Counted from the stretch's first letter, positions 52,400 through 62,049 are shown. The stretch is 64,000 nt of DNA from Mycobacterium scrofulaceum (GCF_001667885.1 NZ_LZJW01000019.1:62001-126000), one strand, 5' to 3'. Program-made: numbers and translations. Notes: generated by a model from the letters alone, not told the origin.

Positions 52400-52532
52400 G
52401 GCCACTCCTGACAATGCTGTTAAGCCTCGGCGCTTCACTTATGCCAACGGACACCGTAGACCTGTTGGTTCCCGCACGCCAACCGACTCAAACGTCGTGT
52501 TGGAGCGCGGCTGAACGCCGGGGCAGTATCAG

Positions 52533-53237
52533 TTGGTGGCTGTCGATCTGCGGGGTGTCACGACGGTGTTGTTGCCCGGCACCGGGTCCGACGACGACTA
52601 CGTTCACCGGGCGTTTTCGGGTCCGTTGGGCGACGTCGGCGCGGTGCTGGTGGCCCCGCCGCCCCGGCCTGATCGGTTGATCGAGGGCTACGTGTCGGCC
52701 CTGGACGCCGCCGCGCGCACGGGCCCGATCGCGGTCGGTGGCGTGTCCATCGGGGCGGCGGTGGCGGCCGCCTGGGCGCTCGCCCACGCGGACCAGGCGG
52801 TCGCCGTCCTGGCCGCGCTGCCGGCGTGGGCCGGGGCCCCGGAAGCGGCGCCGGCGGCGCTCGCGGCGCGGTACACGGCGTCGCAGCTGCGCGCCGACGG
52901 GCTGGCGGTGGCGACCGGGCAGATGCGGGCGTCCAGCCCGCCGTGGCTGGCCGACGAACTCGCCCGTTCGTGGCGGGCGCAGTGGCCCCAGCTGCCCGAT
53001 GCGATGGACGAGGCCGCCGCCTACGTGGCGCCGACCCGGGCCGCGCTGGCCCGGCTGGCGGTGCCCCTAGCGGTGGCGGCCGCTGTCGACGACCCCATCC
53101 ATCCGCTGGAGGTCGGTGTGGAGTGGGTCGACGCAGCGCCGCGGGCGGCGCTGCGCACGGTGACGCTCGACCAGATCGGCTTGGACGCCGCCGCGTTGGG
53201 CGCGGCGTGCCTGGCCGCGCTCGCCGACGTCAGCTGA
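52533..53237 (+). CDS. Alpha/beta-hydrolase-like protein, Rv2695-like
   Basis: A 234-residue protein. VTTVLLPGTGSDDDYVHRAF gives the N-terminal strand and oxyanion loop; GPIAVGGVSIGAAVAAAWALAH is the nucleophile elbow (GVSIG); VAAAVDDPIHPLEVG carries the expected Asp and a His. It should be a small cytosolic esterase or thioesterase-like enzyme. The frame opens with TTG at 52533 followed by GTG at 52536; either can be the start. Upstream bases contain no strong ribosome site. Confidence 0.82.
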   Translation: MVAVDLRGVTTVLLPGTGSDDDYVHRAFSGPLGDVGAVLVAPPPRPDRLIEGYVSALDAAARTGPIAVGGVSIGAAVAAAWALAHADQAVAVLAALPAWAGAPEAAPAALAARYTASQLRADGLAVATGQMRASSPPWLADELARSWRAQWPQLPDAMDEAAAYVAPTRAALARLAVPLAVAAAVDDPIHPLEVGVEWVDAAPRAALRTVTLDQIGLDAAALGAACLAALADVS

Positions 53238-53244
53238 CCGCGGG

Positions 53245-53985
53245 TCAGCCGCCGGTGGTGGTGCGCAGCTGCTGCATGGCCGAGCCCTCGACGCTGCGGC
53301 GCGCCGCCGGTTCGTTGGATCGCGACTCCGCCGCGGCCTGCTGCGCCTCGGCTTGCTGGGCCGCCGCGGCCTCGCGCAGCTGCTGCGCCATCGGCTCGGG
53401 CAGCTGCACCGTCAACGGCGTGCGCACCGGAAGGGGCGTGTCACCACGGCGAACCACCGTGTCGGCCAACGCCGCTCGCGCCTCCTGCTCGAGCGCTTCC
53501 ATGGTCTCGTGGGGGCCGTTGATGACGCAGCGGATCATCCAGCGGTAGCCGTCGACCCCGATGAAGCGCACCGCCCCGGACGCGGAGCCGACCACCTCGC
53601 GGCCCCACGGGCCGTCCTTGATGCTGACTTTGGCCGAGTCCTTGCGCAGCGAATCGGCGAGCTCGCCGGCCACCTCGCGCCACAATCCGCCCGTCTTCGG
53701 CGCCGCGTAGGCGGCGATGGTGAAGCGGCCGTTCGGCGTGACGACCCACACCGCGCTCGGGACCCCGGTCTCGGTCAGCTCCACCTGCAGCTGACCCGCC
53801 TCCGGCATGGGAATGAGCACCGAGCCCAGGTCCAGCCGCGCCAGCTCCGCGACCGACGGGTCGTCGAAATCGTCGATGTCGAACGGGCCCTCGAGTTCCT
53901 CGTCGAACTCCTCGTCGATCGGGTCGGCGGCGGCTTCCGCGTCCACCGGCTCGTCGCTGTCGTCGTTACGTCTCTTGATTGCCAT
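53245..53985 (-). CDS. DUF3710 family protein, Rv2696c-like
   Basis: A 246-residue cytosolic protein. The acidic N-terminus (DEEFDEELEGPFDIDDFDD) precedes the conserved DUF3710 core RLDLGSVLIPMPEAGQLQVE, VWVVTPNGRFTIAAYAAPKTGGLW and FIGVDGYRWMIRCVINGP. The C-terminal 50 residues are Gln/Ala-rich. The start overlaps the dut stop (TGATG), so it is translated with dut. Function unknown, but the association with dut is conserved in actinobacteria as I recall. Confidence 0.88.
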   Translation of the reverse strand: MAIKRRNDDSDEPVDAEAAADPIDEEFDEELEGPFDIDDFDDPSVAELARLDLGSVLIPMPEAGQLQVELTETGVPSAVWVVTPNGRFTIAAYAAPKTGGLWREVAGELADSLRKDSAKVSIKDGPWGREVVGSASGAVRFIGVDGYRWMIRCVINGPHETMEALEQEARAALADTVVRRGDTPLPVRTPLTVQLPEPMAQQLREAAAAQQAEAQQAAAESRSNEPAARRSVEGSAMQQLRTTTGG

Positions 53986-54449
53986 CACAAACTCGCATGT
54001 CCGCCGGAGGAACCGTGGCCACCGTCGCCACGGGAGGTTTCGGCCAGCCCGGCCTCGTCGAAGGACGACACCTCGACCAGCTCGACCAACTCGACCCGCT
54101 GCACCAGCAGCTGGGCGATGCGGTCGCCGCGATGCACCACGATGGGCTCGGCCGGGTCGAGGTTGATCAGCGCGACCTTGATCTCGCCGCGATAGCCGGC
54201 GTCGATGGTGCCGGGACTGTTGACGATCGAAAGTCCCACGCGCGACGCCAATCCCGAACGCGGGTGGACCAACCCGACCATCCCGAACGGGATCGCGACC
54301 GCAACACCGGTACGCACCAGGGCGCGCCGCCCCGGTTCCAGCTTCAGGTCTTCCGCGCTGTAGAGATCCACCCCCGCGTCACCCTCGTGCGCGCGGGTGG
54401 GCAGTGGGAGCTCGGGATCGAGGCGGAGGATGGCCAGACTGGTCGACAC
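53985..54449 (-). CDS. dut: dUTPase
   Basis: A 154-residue trimeric dUTPase that hydrolyses dUTP to dUMP, preventing uracil entry into DNA. The five motifs are present: [12 protein letters not shown] (1), [16 protein letters not shown] (2), [17 protein letters not shown] (3), [13 protein letters not shown] (4) and a C-terminal GDGGHGSSG (5). Starts at GTG 54449 (product [11 protein letters not shown]), giving exactly the length of the M. tuberculosis enzyme. It is divergent from the DUF3093 gene with 25 bp between starts. Confidence 0.97.
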   Translation of the reverse strand: MSTSLAILRLDPELPLPTRAHEGDAGVDLYSAEDLKLEPGRRALVRTGVAVAIPFGMVGLVHPRSGLASRVGLSIVNSPGTIDAGYRGEIKVALINLDPAEPIVVHRGDRIAQLLVQRVELVELVEVSSFDEAGLAETSRGDGGHGSSGGHASL

Positions 54450-54474
54450 GGGGCCAAAGATTACCCTTGACTCC

Positions 54475-54960
54475 GTGTCCGGTACGCGCGTCGCGCCGCA
54501 CAGTGTGCGATATCGCGAACGACTGTGGGTCCCATGGTGGTGGTGGCCGTTGGCCTTCGGGCTGGCAGGCCTGATCGCCTTCGAAGTCAACATGGGTGTC
54601 GCCCCCCGACCCTCGTGGCTGCCGTACGCGACGCTGTTCGCCGTGGCGGCCGGGGCGCTGTTGTGGTTGGGCCGGGTGGAAATCCGGGTCACCGCCGACC
54701 CGAACGCCCGGGGCGGGGTCGAACTGTGGGCCGGTGAGGCGCACCTGCCGGTCACCGCGATCGCCCGGTCCGCTTCGGTCGCCGCGTCGGCCAAGTCCGC
54801 GGCGCTGGGCCGCCAACTCGACCCGGCGGCTTTCGTCCTGCATCGGGCGTGGATCGGCCCGATGATTCTGGTCGTCCTCGATGACCCGGACGACCCGACG
54901 CCGTACTGGCTGGTGAGTTGCCGCCACCCGGAGCGGGTGCTGTCGGCATTGCGCAGCTGA
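54475..54960 (+). CDS. DUF3093 membrane protein, Rv2698-like
   Basis: A 161-residue protein. [27 protein letters not shown] gives the first helix and [17 protein letters not shown] the second; the remainder is a cytosolic beta domain ([37 protein letters not shown]). GTG 54475 gives the length recalled for Rv2698. It converges on the DUF4193 gene with a 4-bp gap. Confidence 0.87.
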   Translation: MSGTRVAPHSVRYRERLWVPWWWWPLAFGLAGLIAFEVNMGVAPRPSWLPYATLFAVAAGALLWLGRVEIRVTADPNARGGVELWAGEAHLPVTAIARSASVAASAKSAALGRQLDPAAFVLHRAWIGPMILVVLDDPDDPTPYWLVSCRHPERVLSALRS

Positions 54961-54964
54961 CCGA

Positions 54965-55267
54965 TCAGGCTGCGCAGTCGGTACAGATCATCAGGCCGTT
55001 CTTCTCGCTGGCCAGCCGGCTGCGGTGTTGCACCAGGAAGCAGCTCGAGCAGGTGAACTCGTCAGCCTGCTTCGGAATGACGCGCACCGACAGTTCTTCC
55101 CCCGACAGGTCGGCGCCGGGCAGCTCAAAAGATTCAGCGGTTTCGGATTCGTCGACGTCGACCACGGCCGAGGCCGCCTCGTTGCGTCGTGCTTTGAGCT
55201 CCTCCAGCGAGTCCTCCGAGACATCGTCGGTCTCGGTGCGCCGTGGAGCGTCGTAGTCGGTAGGCAT
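54965..55267 (-). CDS. DUF4193 zinc-ribbon protein, Rv2699c-like
   Basis: A 100-residue acidic protein; the first 60 residues are disordered and rich in Asp/Glu. The C-terminus has [16 protein letters not shown] and [10 protein letters not shown], two CxxC pairs that should hold one zinc. DUF4193 is an abundant conserved actinobacterial protein of unknown function. AGGGGAACA precedes the ATG. Confidence 0.92.
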   Translation of the reverse strand: MPTDYDAPRRTETDDVSEDSLEELKARRNEAASAVVDVDESETAESFELPGADLSGEELSVRVIPKQADEFTCSSCFLVQHRSRLASEKNGLMICTDCAA

Positions 55268-55460
55268 ATCTGTTCCCCTGCCCTATTGCCTCTGCATGCC
55301 CTCGTAGCTCAAGCATCGCTTTGTACCAGCGTCGAACGCATCCACCAAATGATTCGTGCCCGGATAGCGGTCCGTTAATGTGTGATTTGCGTCACACACT
55401 CATATTGGCCCTTGCGTTCGCCTTTGAACAGTGCGTTTAGGGTGCGACTAGAGTGCACCT

Positions 55461-56111
55461 GTGGTCGCACAAATCACCGAGGGTACTGCCTTCGACAAGC
55501 ACGGCCGTCCCTTCCGGCGACGCAATCCCCGCCCCGCCATCGTCGTGGTGGTTCTCCTGGTGGTGGCGACGGCCGTGGTGTGGACGATCGCGCTGACCCG
55601 CCCGGCCAAGGTGCACGAGGTCGCGGTGTGCAACCCCCCGCCGAAGGCGGCCAATTCGGCCCCGGCTCAGCTCGGTGAGCAGGTGTCGCGGAGCGCGATG
55701 ATGGATGTCACGCCCGCCAAGCTCAACGACACCAAGGTCCGCGTGCTCAACGCCAGCGGCCGCGGCGGACAGGCGGGCGACGTCGCCGGGGCGCTGAAAG
55801 ATCTGGGATTCGCCCAGCCGACCGCCGCCAACGACCCGCTCTACGCGGGCACCCGGCTCACCTGCCAGGGCCAGATCCGGTTCGGCACCGCCGGGCAAGC
55901 CACCGCGGCGACGGTGTGGCTGGTGGCGCCCTGCATGGAGTTGTTCAACGACAACCGCGCCGACGACTCAGTCGACCTGTCGTTGGGAACGGACTTCACC
56001 GCGCTGGCCCATAACGACGACATCGATGCCGTGCTGGCCACCCTGCGCCCCGGCACCACCGAGCCCTCAGACCCCGCGCTGCTCACCAAGATTCACTCCA
56101 GCAGCTGCTGA
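55461..56111 (+). CDS. cei: Envelope integrity protein Cei
   Basis: A 216-residue protein from GTG 55461. A basic N-terminus and one membrane helix (PAIVVVVLLVVATAVVWTIAL, residues 25-45) place a LytR_C-type domain outside the cell: KVRVLNASGRGGQAGDVAGALKDLGF, then YAGTRLTCQGQIRFG and VDLSLGTDFTALA. M. tuberculosis Cei (Rv2700) is needed for envelope integrity and normal virulence. It converges on suhB with 1 bp between stops. Confidence 0.92.
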   Translation: MVAQITEGTAFDKHGRPFRRRNPRPAIVVVVLLVVATAVVWTIALTRPAKVHEVAVCNPPPKAANSAPAQLGEQVSRSAMMDVTPAKLNDTKVRVLNASGRGGQAGDVAGALKDLGFAQPTAANDPLYAGTRLTCQGQIRFGTAGQATAATVWLVAPCMELFNDNRADDSVDLSLGTDFTALAHNDDIDAVLATLRPGTTEPSDPALLTKIHSSSC

Positions 56112-56112
56112 G

Positions 56113-56988
56113 TCACTCGAGAATCGGGTCCAGGCCGTCGACTTCGTTCAGCGCGGCCAGCAGCGCGTCGGCGATTCCCGGCGCGGCGGCCAGCACCAGC
56201 CCGGCGCCCTCGATGCCCGGCGGCGGCAACGTGACTCGCGCCCCGGCCTCGGCCGCGATCAGCGCGCCGGCGGCGCAATCCCACGGCTGCAGGCCGTGCT
56301 CATAGAAAGCGTCGAGCCGGCCCTCCGCGACCATGCACAAGTCGAGCGCCGCCGAGCCGATACGCCGAACGTCGCGGACCACCGGCAGCAGCCGCGCCAA
56401 CAACGCCGCCTGCGTCGCCCGGCGCTGCCGTGAATAACCGAACCCGGTGCCCAGCAAGGCCATCGACAAGTCCTCGACCGCGGCGCACCGCAACGGCCGG
56501 GCCCCGTCCTCGTCGATGACGTGTGCGCCTCGCCCCGTCGCCGCCGAGTACACCCGGTCACCGACGACGTCGGCGACCGCGCCCGCCACCGACACGCCGT
56601 CGACCTGCACGCCGACCGACACCGCGTATGCCGGGATGCCATAGACGAAGTTCACGGTGCCGTCGATGGGATCGAGCACCCAGGTGACCGCGCCCGCGGG
56701 CGTGCCCGCCGGATCGGCGGGGCCGCCGCCCTCCTCGCCGAGAATCGGGTCGCCCGGCCGCAATTCGGCCAGCCGATCCCGCAGCAGGCGCTCCGTTTCC
56801 GTGTCGACGACGGTCACGGGATCGGTGGGGGTGCTCTTCGACCGCACCGCCCCGCCGCCGGGAGATGCCGAGCCCGCCGCCGCCCCGAACACCTCGGCGC
56901 GCCGGCGCCGCACGAATTCGGCGGCTTCGGCGGCCAACGACTCGGCCACCGTGCGCAACCGGGCGGGCTCGTCCTCTGGGCGGGTCAC
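56113..56988 (-). CDS. suhB: Inositol-1-monophosphatase SuhB
   Basis: A 291-residue Mg2+-dependent phosphatase that makes free inositol, a precursor of phosphatidylinositol, lipomannan and mycothiol. Motifs: GEEGGGP (catalytic Glu pair), WVLDPIDGTVNFVYGIP (IMPase signature 1) and PWDCAAGALIAAEAGA (signature 2), plus DPVTVVDTETE. Corresponds to Rv2701c. Confidence 0.94.
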   Translation of the reverse strand: MTRPEDEPARLRTVAESLAAEAAEFVRRRRAEVFGAAAGSASPGGGAVRSKSTPTDPVTVVDTETERLLRDRLAELRPGDPILGEEGGGPADPAGTPAGAVTWVLDPIDGTVNFVYGIPAYAVSVGVQVDGVSVAGAVADVVGDRVYSAATGRGAHVIDEDGARPLRCAAVEDLSMALLGTGFGYSRQRRATQAALLARLLPVVRDVRRIGSAALDLCMVAEGRLDAFYEHGLQPWDCAAGALIAAEAGARVTLPPPGIEGAGLVLAAAPGIADALLAALNEVDGLDPILE

Positions 56989-57090
56989 CGGTCTATCGCA
57001 TCACAGGCGGCGCGGCCCCGCAGATACCCCGTCGGCACATCGGCGCCGGGCTAAGGTGGGCGGACAGCCAAGCCACGCCCAGGAGCTTCG

Positions 57091-57900
57091 ATGACCAGCA
57101 CCGACTCGACCACGGATACGCCCGGCACCGGCACCGCCGTCGGCACCCCACAGCGTCGTGGATTCGGCATCGACGTCGGCGGCAGCGGCATCAAGGGCGG
57201 CATCGTCGACATGGACACCGGACAGTTGATCGGCGAGCGGGTCAAGCTGTTGACCCCGCAGCCGGCGACACCCGCAGCGGTCGCCAAGACCATCGCCGAG
57301 GTCGTCAACGCGTTCGGCTGGACCGGCCCGCTCGGGGTCACCTATCCCGGGGTCGTCACCCACGGCGTCGTCCAGACGGCGGCCAACGTCGACAAATCCT
57401 GGATCGGCACCAACGCGCGCGACATCATCAGCGCCGAGCTGGGCGGCCAGGACGTCACGGTGCTCAACGACGCCGACGCCGCCGGCCTGGCCGAGGAACA
57501 CTACGGCGCGGGCAGGAACCAGTCCGGCCTGGTCGTTTTGCTGACGTTCGGCACCGGGATCGGCTCCGCGGTCATCCACAACGGCACGCTGATCCCGAAC
57601 ACCGAGTTCGGGCACCTCGAGGTCGGCGGCAAGGAGGCCGAACAGCGGGCGGCGTCGTCGGTCAAAGAGAAGAACGACTGGACCTTCGAGAAGTGGGCCA
57701 AGCAGGTCACCCGCGTGCTGGTTGCCATCGAGAACGCGGTGTGGCCGGACCTGTTCATCGCCGGCGGCGGCATCAGCCGCAAGGCCGACAAGTGGCTACC
57801 GCTGCTCGAAAACCGCACCCCGGTGGTGGCGGCGGCCCTGCTCAACACCGCCGGGATAGTGGGCGCCGCCATGGCCTCGACCTCCGACGTGACCCACTGA
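57091..57900 (+). CDS. ppgK: Polyphosphate glucokinase
   Basis: A 269-residue ROK-family kinase that phosphorylates glucose using polyphosphate or ATP. GFGIDVGGSGIKGGIVD is the phosphate-binding start; VLNDADAAGLAEEHYG, LLTFGTGIGSAVIHNG and NTEFGHLEVGG carry the glucose and catalytic Asp sites; WPDLFIAGGGISRKADKW closes the adenosine site. Corresponds to Rv2702. It stands 175 bp before sigA on the same strand. Confidence 0.95.
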   Translation: MTSTDSTTDTPGTGTAVGTPQRRGFGIDVGGSGIKGGIVDMDTGQLIGERVKLLTPQPATPAAVAKTIAEVVNAFGWTGPLGVTYPGVVTHGVVQTAANVDKSWIGTNARDIISAELGGQDVTVLNDADAAGLAEEHYGAGRNQSGLVVLLTFGTGIGSAVIHNGTLIPNTEFGHLEVGGKEAEQRAASSVKEKNDWTFEKWAKQVTRVLVAIENAVWPDLFIAGGGISRKADKWLPLLENRTPVVAAALLNTAGIVGAAMASTSDVTH

Positions 57901-57938
57901 TTTTTCCCCGGCGGAGCCGTTCGACCGCTGACTGTCGT

Positions 57939-57944
57939 TACAAT
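57939..57944 (+). promoter_or_regulatory. Candidate -10 element upstream of sigA
   Basis: TACAAT, one mismatch from TATAAT, lies 132 bp before the sigA start in otherwise GC-rich DNA. No good -35 at 17 bp was found (TTCGAC is present but too near). The assignment is tentative. Confidence 0.3.
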
Positions 57945-58075
57945 GGTCATCGGCGACCGCCCGAACGATAGCGTGCAAGTACCCACGCTGATCCAACGCC
58001 GACATCGACATAGCAGACACTTTCGGTTAACCATGCCCATACCCACCGAAAGTGAGCCCAAACGAAGGGGTGTAA

Positions 58076-59560
58076 GTGGCAGCGACCAAGGCAAGCCCGG
58101 CAACCGACGCGCCGGTGAAACGGACCGCCACGAAGCCCTCCCCCGCTAAGCGACCGGCGGCCAAGGCCGCCCACGCCGCCCCCGCCAAGCGTGCCGCCAA
58201 GGCGCCGGCCCAGGAGGCCGACGGCGACGCCAAGAAGACCCGGGCCGCCAAGGCCCCGGCGGGCCGCGGGACGAAGGCGGCCAAGGGCGCCCCGGCCGAC
58301 GCCGAGGTAGACCTCGAGGTCGTCGAAGACCTCGACGACACCGAGCTCGACGCCGAGCCCGGTGAAGACCTCGAGATCGACGCCGCCGACCTGAGCCTGG
58401 ACGACCTGGAAGACGACGTCGCGGCCGACGGCGAGGACGCCGAAATCGAGCCCGCCGACTCCGACGACAGCGAGGAAGAGGTCGCCGCCCCGGCCGCGGC
58501 CGTTGCCGGCGAGGCCGCCGCCGATGAGGACGAGGAAATCGCCGAGCCCTCCGAAAAGGACAAGGCCTCCGGCGATTTCGTGTGGGACGAAGACGAGTCC
58601 GAGGCGCTGCGCCAGGCTCGCAAGGACGCCGAACTCACCGCGTCGGCGGACTCGGTGCGCGCCTACCTCAAGCAGATCGGCAAGGTGGCGCTGCTCAACG
58701 CCGAGGAAGAGGTCGAGCTGGCCAAGCGGATCGAAGCCGGCCTGTACGCCACCCAGCTGATGGCCGAGATGGCCGAGCGCGGCGACAAGCTGCCCGCCGC
58801 CCAGCGCCGCGACATGATGTGGATCTGCCGCGACGGCGATCGCGCGAAAAATCATCTGCTGGAAGCCAACCTGCGCCTGGTGGTGTCGCTGGCCAAGCGC
58901 TACACGGGCCGCGGCATGGCGTTCCTGGACCTCATCCAGGAAGGCAACCTGGGCCTGATCCGCGCGGTCGAGAAGTTCGACTACACCAAGGGTTACAAGT
59001 TCTCCACCTATGCGACGTGGTGGATCCGCCAGGCCATCACCCGCGCCATGGCCGACCAGGCGCGCACCATCCGTATCCCGGTGCACATGGTCGAGGTGAT
59101 CAACAAGCTGGGCCGCATCCAGCGCGAGCTGCTGCAGGACCTGGGCCGCGAGCCCACGCCCGAAGAGCTGGCCAAGGAAATGGACATCACGCCCGAAAAG
59201 GTGCTGGAGATCCAGCAATACGCGCGTGAGCCGATCTCGCTGGACCAGACCATCGGCGACGAGGGCGACAGCCAGCTGGGTGACTTCATCGAGGACAGCG
59301 AGGCCGTGGTGGCCGTCGACGCGGTGTCGTTCACGCTGCTGCAGGACCAACTGCAGTCGGTGCTCGAGACGCTCTCCGAGCGCGAGGCCGGCGTGGTACG
59401 GCTGCGCTTCGGGCTCACCGACGGCCAGCCGCGCACCCTCGACGAGATCGGCCAGGTCTACGGCGTCACCCGCGAGCGCATCCGTCAGATCGAGTCCAAG
59501 ACGATGTCAAAGTTGCGCCACCCCAGCCGTTCCCAGGTGCTGCGCGACTACCTCGACTAA
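58076..59560 (+). CDS. sigA: Primary RNA polymerase sigma factor SigA
   Basis: A 494-residue group 1 sigma factor from GTG 58076 (AGGGGTGTAA upstream). The first 180 residues are the long Lys/Ala then Asp/Glu-rich mycobacterial extension. Then region 1.2 ([20 protein letters not shown]), region 2 ([57 protein letters not shown]), region 3, and region 4 ([26 protein letters not shown]). It directs housekeeping transcription. Corresponds to Rv2703. Confidence 0.98.
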   Translation: MAATKASPATDAPVKRTATKPSPAKRPAAKAAHAAPAKRAAKAPAQEADGDAKKTRAAKAPAGRGTKAAKGAPADAEVDLEVVEDLDDTELDAEPGEDLEIDAADLSLDDLEDDVAADGEDAEIEPADSDDSEEEVAAPAAAVAGEAAADEDEEIAEPSEKDKASGDFVWDEDESEALRQARKDAELTASADSVRAYLKQIGKVALLNAEEEVELAKRIEAGLYATQLMAEMAERGDKLPAAQRRDMMWICRDGDRAKNHLLEANLRLVVSLAKRYTGRGMAFLDLIQEGNLGLIRAVEKFDYTKGYKFSTYATWWIRQAITRAMADQARTIRIPVHMVEVINKLGRIQRELLQDLGREPTPEELAKEMDITPEKVLEIQQYAREPISLDQTIGDEGDSQLGDFIEDSEAVVAVDAVSFTLLQDQLQSVLETLSEREAGVVRLRFGLTDGQPRTLDEIGQVYGVTRERIRQIESKTMSKLRHPSRSQVLRDYLD

Positions 59561-59644
59561 GCGACCCGCCGGACCGCTTGGCGCGCAACGGACTCCACGG
59601 AAAACCCGTCGCGCCGGCGGCGCCGGCCGTCGTACGGTGGCGGC

Positions 59645-60052
59645 ATGAACCGCACCCAGGTCTCCTCCGGCTCCGAGTTCGAGACGGCCGTCGGCTATTC
59701 GCGCGCCGTCCGGGTTGGCCCGCACGTATGGGTTGCCGGGACCACCGGCTCCGGCCCGGCCGGCGACGTCGCGGCCCAGGCCCGAGAGGCGTTGCGCCGC
59801 ATCGAGATTGCGCTCGACCAGGCGGGCGCGGCGCTCACCGACGTGGTCCGCACCCGCATCTACGTCACCGACATCTCGCGCTGGCGCGAGGTCGCGGCGG
59901 TGCACGCCGAGGTGTTCGGTGACATCCGCCCGGCGGCCACCATGGTGCAGGCGTCGGCGCTGATCGCGCCCGAACTGCTGGTGGAGATCGAAGCCGACGC
60001 CTACGTGGAATCGCCGACCGGCGGGAAGGTGCCGTCCGACGCCGGCCGGTAG
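59645..60052 (+). CDS. RidA/YjgF-family protein, Rv2704-like
   Basis: A 135-residue protein of the RidA superfamily: GYSRAVRVGPHVWVAGTTG, then AQAREALRRIEIALDQAGAALTDVVRTRIYVTD and GDIRPAATMVQASALIAPELLVEIEADAY. The Arg in VVRTRIYV corresponds to the enamine/imine-deaminase active-site Arg. RidA removes reactive enamines from PLP chemistry; this subgroup may differ. Its 3' end overlaps the convergent DUF952 gene by 52 bp. Confidence 0.88.
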   Translation: MNRTQVSSGSEFETAVGYSRAVRVGPHVWVAGTTGSGPAGDVAAQAREALRRIEIALDQAGAALTDVVRTRIYVTDISRWREVAAVHAEVFGDIRPAATMVQASALIAPELLVEIEADAYVESPTGGKVPSDAGR

Positions 60053-60366
60053 TCGGTGACCCGAATCACAGCGGCCGTGGGCAGCGGGCCGTACAGGTGT
60101 GGGAACAGCATCGCGTCCGGATCCGTTGGTACGCCGGGCTCCCAACGCACTTCGGAGTCCAGGCGCGCGGGGTCGATGTGCAGCAACACCAAATCGTCGC
60201 GGCCGCGGAAGAGCCGGTTCGCCGGCAAGTGGACCTGCTCGGGCGACGACAGGTGGATGAACCGGCCGCCGCCGGACGCGTCGGGGCGAATCTCCCCAGC
60301 GGCGCGGGCACGGGACCACTCGTCGCGCCCGCACAGATGTACCAGCAGGTCAGGAGCGAAAGTCAC
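60001..60366 (-). CDS. DUF952 family protein, Rv2705c-like
   Basis: A 121-residue cytosolic protein from GTG 60366: LLVHLCGRDEWSRARAAGEIRPDASGGGRFIHLSSPEQV and LVLLHIDPARLDSEVRWE, DAMLFPHLYGPLPTAAVIRV. This is the DUF952 pattern (glutathione S-transferase-like annotation in some genomes, not supported by evidence). The large overlap with the RidA gene is unusual but both frames match recognised families. Confidence 0.88.
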   Translation of the reverse strand: MTFAPDLLVHLCGRDEWSRARAAGEIRPDASGGGRFIHLSSPEQVHLPANRLFRGRDDLVLLHIDPARLDSEVRWEPGVPTDPDAMLFPHLYGPLPTAAVIRVTDYRPASDGTFPPVGDST

Positions 60367-60502
60367 GGATGATCACTGTAGAGAGTTGTTCGAAACGAAA
60401 CGTTTACAGCTCGTGAGAAACGACACACCCGATAACGATCGGGGAACAACGCAAAAACCCCATACGTCTGAGAGAGTGAATAAAAGCAAGAACGGAGAAG
60501 CC

Positions 60503-60688
60503 ATGAATGCAACTCTGACCAGTCCCGAGCTAACCCGCGCGGACCGTTGCGACCGCTGCGGTGCCGCCGCTCGAGTCCGTGCCACGCTGCCTTCAGGAGC
60601 TGAGCTTCTCTTCTGCCAGCATCACGCCAACGAGCACGAGGCGAAGCTGACCGAGCTGTCCGCCGTCCTGGAGGTCAGCGGAAGCTAG
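60503..60688 (+). CDS. DUF7455-type small Cys-containing protein
   Basis: A 61-residue protein with CGGAGAAG 3 nt before the ATG. CDRCGAAARVRATLPSG and LLFCQHHANEHEAKL form a CxxC...CxHH set likely to bind zinc. This tiny protein is strongly conserved in mycobacteria near sigA/sigB as I recall; function unknown. The 5' leader has an AT-rich stretch (GAATAAAAGCAAGAACGG) unlike its surroundings. Confidence 0.82.
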   Translation: MNATLTSPELTRADRCDRCGAAARVRATLPSGAELLFCQHHANEHEAKLTELSAVLEVSGS

Positions 60689-60694
60689 TCCCGC

Positions 60695-60739
60695 CGAACT
60701 CACCCCTCGGCAATGCGGGCGAGCGGGGCGGAGTTCGGT
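60695..60739 (+). terminator. Hairpin after the small zinc-site protein gene
   Basis: Arms CCGAACTC and GAGTTCGG enclose a further partly paired CCCCTCG/CGAGCGGGG region. It follows the stop codon by 6 bp and precedes the next start by 15 bp, so it may be a terminator or may affect translation of the following gene. Confidence 0.45.
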
Positions 60740-60753
60740 AATGCTGGACGGGT

Positions 60754-61725
60754 ATGAGCGATCAAGTCGCAAAGCCGTCGCGCCATCACATCTGGCGACT
60801 CACCCTGAGGACCCTCTCGAAAAGCTGGGATGATTCCATCTTTTCCGAGTCGGCCCAGGCGGGTTTCTGGTCGGCGCTGTCGCTACCGCCGCTGCTGTTG
60901 GGGATGCTGGGCAGCCTCGCCTATGTGGCGCCGCTGTTCGGGCCCGATACGTTGTCGGCCGTCGAGAAGAGCATCATCTCCGCGATCCGCAGCTTCTTCT
61001 CCCCCAGCGTCGTCAACGAGATCATCGAGCCGACCATCCGCGACGTCACGGCCAACGCCCGCGGCGAGGTGGTGTCGGTCGGCTTCCTGATCTCGATGTG
61101 GGCGGGGTCGTCGGCCATCTCGGCCTACGTCGACGCGGTGGTGGAGGCGCACGACCAGACCCCGTTGCGGCACCCCGTGCGGCAGCGGCTCTTCGCCCTG
61201 TTCCTCTACGTGGTGATGCTGGTGTTCGTCGTGGGGGCCGCGCCGGTGCTGGTGGTGGGGCCGCGCAAGCTGAGCGAACACATCCCGGACAGCCTGGCCA
61301 ATGTCCTGCGCTACGGGTATTACCCGGCGCTGATCCTGGGCCTGCTGATCGGGGTGGTCATCCTGTATCGGGTGGCGCTGCCTGAGCCCCTGCCGACGCA
61401 CCGGCTCATCTTCGGCGCCGTGCTCGCCATGGCGGTGTTTCTGATCGCGACGCTGGGCCTTCGCGTCTACCTGCGGTGGATCACCAGCACGGGATACACC
61501 TATGGGGCGCTGTCCACCCCGATCGCGTTCCTGCTGTTCGCGTTCTTCGGCGGTTTCGCCGTCATGCTGGGCGCCGAGCTCAACGCCGCGATCCAGGAGG
61601 AGTTCCCGGCGCCGAAGACGCACGCGCACCGGCTCCGCAAATGGCTGCAGTCGCGCATCACTCCGCTGAAGGGGACGGCGGCTCCCGCGCCGGAGCCGGC
61701 GGCCGCCGACAACGCGGCGCTGTGA
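60754..61725 (+). CDS. YihY/BrkB-family membrane protein, Rv2707-like
   Basis: A 323-residue protein with six hydrophobic segments: WSALSLPPLLLGMLGSLAYVAPLFG, VSVGFLISMWAGSSAISAYVDAV, LFALFLYVVMLVFVVGAAPVLVV, YYPALILGLLIGVVILYRV, LIFGAVLAMAVFLIATLGLRV and FLLFAFFGGFAVMLGAELNAAI, the YihY signature at the end. Often mislabelled ribonuclease BN. Function unknown. Confidence 0.9.
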   Translation: MSDQVAKPSRHHIWRLTLRTLSKSWDDSIFSESAQAGFWSALSLPPLLLGMLGSLAYVAPLFGPDTLSAVEKSIISAIRSFFSPSVVNEIIEPTIRDVTANARGEVVSVGFLISMWAGSSAISAYVDAVVEAHDQTPLRHPVRQRLFALFLYVVMLVFVVGAAPVLVVGPRKLSEHIPDSLANVLRYGYYPALILGLLIGVVILYRVALPEPLPTHRLIFGAVLAMAVFLIATLGLRVYLRWITSTGYTYGALSTPIAFLLFAFFGGFAVMLGAELNAAIQEEFPAPKTHAHRLRKWLQSRITPLKGTAAPAPEPAAADNAAL

Positions 61726-61747
61726 CGGCCTGGCCCCCGCGGCCGAA

Positions 61748-61996
61748 CTAGTCCTTCTTCATCCGGTCGTAGATCTGCTTGCAATCGGGGCACACCGGCG
61801 AGCCCGGCTTGGCCGCCTTGGTGACGGGGAACACTTCCCCGCACAACGCCACCACGTGGTTACCCATGACCGCGCTCTCGGCGATCTTGTCCTTCTTGAC
61901 GTAGTGGAAGTATTTCGGCGTATCGCTGCCGGTCCCGTCGTCGACGCGTTCGTCGGTCTCGGTGCGTTCGATCGTCTGGGTATCCATGCCTGACAT
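61748..61996 (-). CDS. DUF3039 small zinc-site protein, Rv2708c-like
   Basis: An 82-residue protein: TPKYFHYVKKDKIAESAVMG, then VVALCGEVFPVTKAAKPGSPVCPDCKQIYD. The His plus Cys...CPDC arrangement is characteristic of DUF3039 and likely binds a metal. A second ATG three codons in is possible. Function unknown. Confidence 0.9.
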   Translation of the reverse strand: MSGMDTQTIERTETDERVDDGTGSDTPKYFHYVKKDKIAESAVMGNHVVALCGEVFPVTKAAKPGSPVCPDCKQIYDRMKKD

Positions 61997-62049
61997 TGTG
62001 CCCGTAACTCGCTTCTGCCGGAATCGCCGTCGTGTGGGACAGTGGAAGA

